From Aquilutibacter rugosus (GTDB taxonomy: Bacteria; Pseudomonadota; Gammaproteobacteria; Xanthomonadales; Xanthomonadaceae), in assembly GCF_036541335.1 (NCBI RefSeq), contig NZ_JAZHBO010000001.1:620001-684000 (forward strand): a stretch of 64,000 nucleotides of DNA. The letters run 5' to 3'. This document shows positions 62,921 through 64,000 of the stretch, piece by piece. Position numbers and translations under genes: made by a program. Every line of letters begins with the position of its first letter. Positions within the stretch are counted from its first letter, which is position 1. The notes under the pieces are model-generated. The model had not been told where the DNA came from. It was given only the letters and a program-made list of their open reading frames with translations, and did no database searches.

Positions 62921-63027
62921 GAGTCCCAAAAAAGCGGTCGGTCGAGTCTGGTTCTTGGGGGATTTGCTTAATTGGCCGTACGGCGCTGTCCTAGTGACAG
63001 CTTTAGGCGGCTCCATGACGATGGGCC

Positions 63028-63408
63028 GTGGATTTTGAGAAAACGACAATCTGGACGCGTTCCGTTGATCTGGCGGATGAGTGCTATAGGCTTGTGTCGC
63101 GCTTACCGCCAAGCGAGCTCTATGTGCTCAACTCCCAGATCCGGCGCGCTGCGAATTCGGTGTATGCCAACTTTGCAGAAGGCTGGTCGCGTGAATCAGT
63201 TCGCGAGAGCATCCATTTCATTTCGATGTCCCGCGGATCGTTGTCGGAACTGAAGGCGCACCTGCTGTTCTGTGAGAGACGCCACTGGTTTACAGGGGCA
63301 GACCTAATGGCGATGCATCAGGAAATTGACGAATTGCGCCGCATTCTGGCGGCCGTTCGGCTCAAGCTCCTAAAGCGTCTCGAATCCGAGAATCCCCAAC
63401 GCGACTGA
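63028..63408 (+). CDS. four-helix-bundle protein (23S rRNA intervening-sequence protein family)
   Basis: A 126-residue protein of the PF05635 family, first known from intervening sequences in 23S rRNA and related in fold to Avd of diversity-generating retroelements. Typical segments are TTIWTRSVDLADECYRLVSR, SQIRRAANSVYANFAEGW, and the ISMSRGSLSELKAHL region. Translation appears to start at GTG 63028, with a weak ribosome-binding site. The gene fills the space between speD and coq7 and is enclosed by a 26-bp inverted repeat. The function is unknown; no reverse transcriptase is nearby. Confidence 0.85.
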   Translation: MDFEKTTIWTRSVDLADECYRLVSRLPPSELYVLNSQIRRAANSVYANFAEGWSRESVRESIHFISMSRGSLSELKAHLLFCERRHWFTGADLMAMHQEIDELRRILAAVRLKLLKRLESENPQRD

Positions 63409-63413
63409 GAAAC

Positions 63414-63439
63414 CTTTTTTGATTTTTGATTTTTGATTT
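63414..63439 (-). repeat. Right inverted arm of the four-helix-bundle cassette
   Basis: The 26 bases are the exact reverse complement of 62817-62842 (CTTTTTTGATTTTTGATTTT... on the plus strand). It lies 6 bases after the four-helix gene and 5 bases before the coq7 stop. Confidence 0.85.
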
Positions 63440-63444
63440 GTGGG

Positions 63445-64000
63445 TTAAACGCGGTACGCGACCAGCTTCATTATTTTGCTGGCCAATGCCATGACCCTGG
63501 TCACCGGTTCCGGCAGCTGCCTGGCCCCGGCCAGCTGCGCTTCAGCGCCGTGGCGTGCTTCGTCGGTTTTCATTTGCGAGAGGATGGCGCGGGAGCGGTC
63601 GTCACCGGGGGGGAGGGTGGTCAGGTGCTCGGCGAGGTGGGCTTCGACTTGGCGCTCGGTTTCGACGACGAAGCCGAGGTTGTAGCCGTCGCCGCGCAGG
63701 CCGGCGAGGGTGCCGATGGCGAACGATCCGGCGTACCAGAGCGGGTTGAAGATCGAGGGGCGGGCGTCGAGCTCGCGCAGGCGGTCGGCGCACCAGGCCA
63801 GGTGGTCGGTTTCTTCGGCGGCGGCGTGGAGCAGGTGCTCGCGGGTGCGGTCGTCGCGGGCGACGGCGGCTTGGCCGCAATAGAGGGCTTGGGCGCAGAC
63901 TTCGCCGACGTGGTTGATGCGCATCAGACCGGCGGCGTGGCGTTGCTGGGCCGGGTCGAGTTCGGCGGCGGGGGTGTCTTCGGCAGGGTTGTTGCGCTGC
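63445..64000 (-). CDS. coq7: 2-polyprenyl-3-methyl-6-methoxybenzoquinol hydroxylase Coq7 (5' end outside window)
   Basis: Coq7 is a di-iron hydroxylase in oxygen-dependent ubiquinone synthesis. The frame stays open to the window edge, so the start is beyond 64000. The first iron-ligand helix is seen in LMRINHVGEVCAQALY, then HAAAEETDHLAW, and KTDEARHGAEAQ near the C-terminus. With ubiJ, ubiB and ubiK this is the fourth ubiquinone gene in the window. The codons are more GC-rich here than in the genes just left of it. Confidence 0.92.
   Translation of the reverse strand, partial: QRNNPAEDTPAAELDPAQQRHAAGLMRINHVGEVCAQALYCGQAAVARDDRTREHLLHAAAEETDHLAWCADRLRELDARPSIFNPLWYAGSFAIGTLAGLRGDGYNLGFVVETERQVEAHLAEHLTTLPPGDDRSRAILSQMKTDEARHGAEAQLAGARQLPEPVTRVMALASKIMKLVAYRV

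Noticed and set aside
63028..63408. Diversity-generating retroelement accessory gene (Avd)
   Set aside because: The fold family is shared, but no reverse transcriptase, template repeat or variable repeat is in the window.

Overview
The window reads as a stretch of chromosome from a gammaproteobacterium of the order Xanthomonadales (Lysobacterales). The best evidence is gene order and identity. The right end carries trpG-trpD-trpC, a HAD phosphatase, a Clp-type CRP homologue, speD and coq7, an order I associate with Xanthomonas relatives. The window also has bioB-F-H-C, an HU protein with a Lys/Ala-rich tail, tamA-tamB, oleB-C-D and a split class II ribonucleotide reductase. GC content looks like roughly 60 percent by eye; it was not computed. 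No rRNA, prophage, integrase or CRISPR array was seen.

Layout. 1-2.6 kb: end of an alpha/beta hydrolase and a NatAB-like ABC exporter. 2.6-4.4 kb: comF and a TonB-domain lipoprotein, reverse strand. 4.5-8.3 kb: overlapping biotin operon bioBFHC. 8.5-9.6 kb: HU-like protein and a Tyr/Gly-rich lipoprotein. 9.6-17.2 kb: mnmG convergent with tamA-tamB. 17.2-20.7 kb: a damaged cluster in which four of five genes carry a frameshift, a stop codon or deletions around an intact ring-opening dioxygenase gene. 20.7-23.6 kb: a SpoT-like HD hydrolase, a hipBA toxin-antitoxin pair and tRNA-Arg(CCG). 23.7-26.7 kb: glyQ-glyS. 26.8-32.3 kb: glutamine amidotransferase, membrane protein and long-chain olefin genes oleB, oleC and oleD, with an antisense YkgJ-type gene. 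32.3-38.9 kb: ubiJ-ubiB, a TruC-like pseudouridine synthase, arfB, an acyltransferase, a comM-type ATPase, ubiK and a PII gene that ends in a perfect 40-bp palindrome. 39.1-43 kb: prc protease, EamA exporter, lipoprotein. 43.2-47.6 kb: a MacAB-like four-gene exporter operon. 47.8-54 kb: M17 aminopeptidase, HAD hydrolase, an unknown secreted protein, a DUF883/holin-like membrane pair with a 14-codon micro-ORF, and a DegQ-type protease. 54-57.8 kb: nrdJa-nrdJb under two NrdR boxes, then a glycine-zipper membrane protein. 57.9-64 kb: trpGDC, HAD phosphatase, clp, speD, a four-helix-bundle gene bounded by a 26-bp inverted repeat, and coq7 running off the end.

How it fits together. Most genes are housekeeping: cofactors (biotin; ubiquinone through UbiJ, UbiB, UbiK and Coq7), tryptophan, polyamines, deoxyribonucleotides, translation (GlyRS, MnmG, TruC, ArfB, tRNA-Arg) and envelope assembly or quality control (TamAB, Prc, DegQ). 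The accessory or decaying parts are the 17.2-20.7 kb cluster, the hipBA/tRNA region, the palindrome after the PII gene and the four-helix-bundle cassette between speD and coq7. No complete new system was proven. The strongest leads are the two inverted-repeat elements, the decaying dehydrogenase/DoxX cluster, and the olefin locus without oleA.
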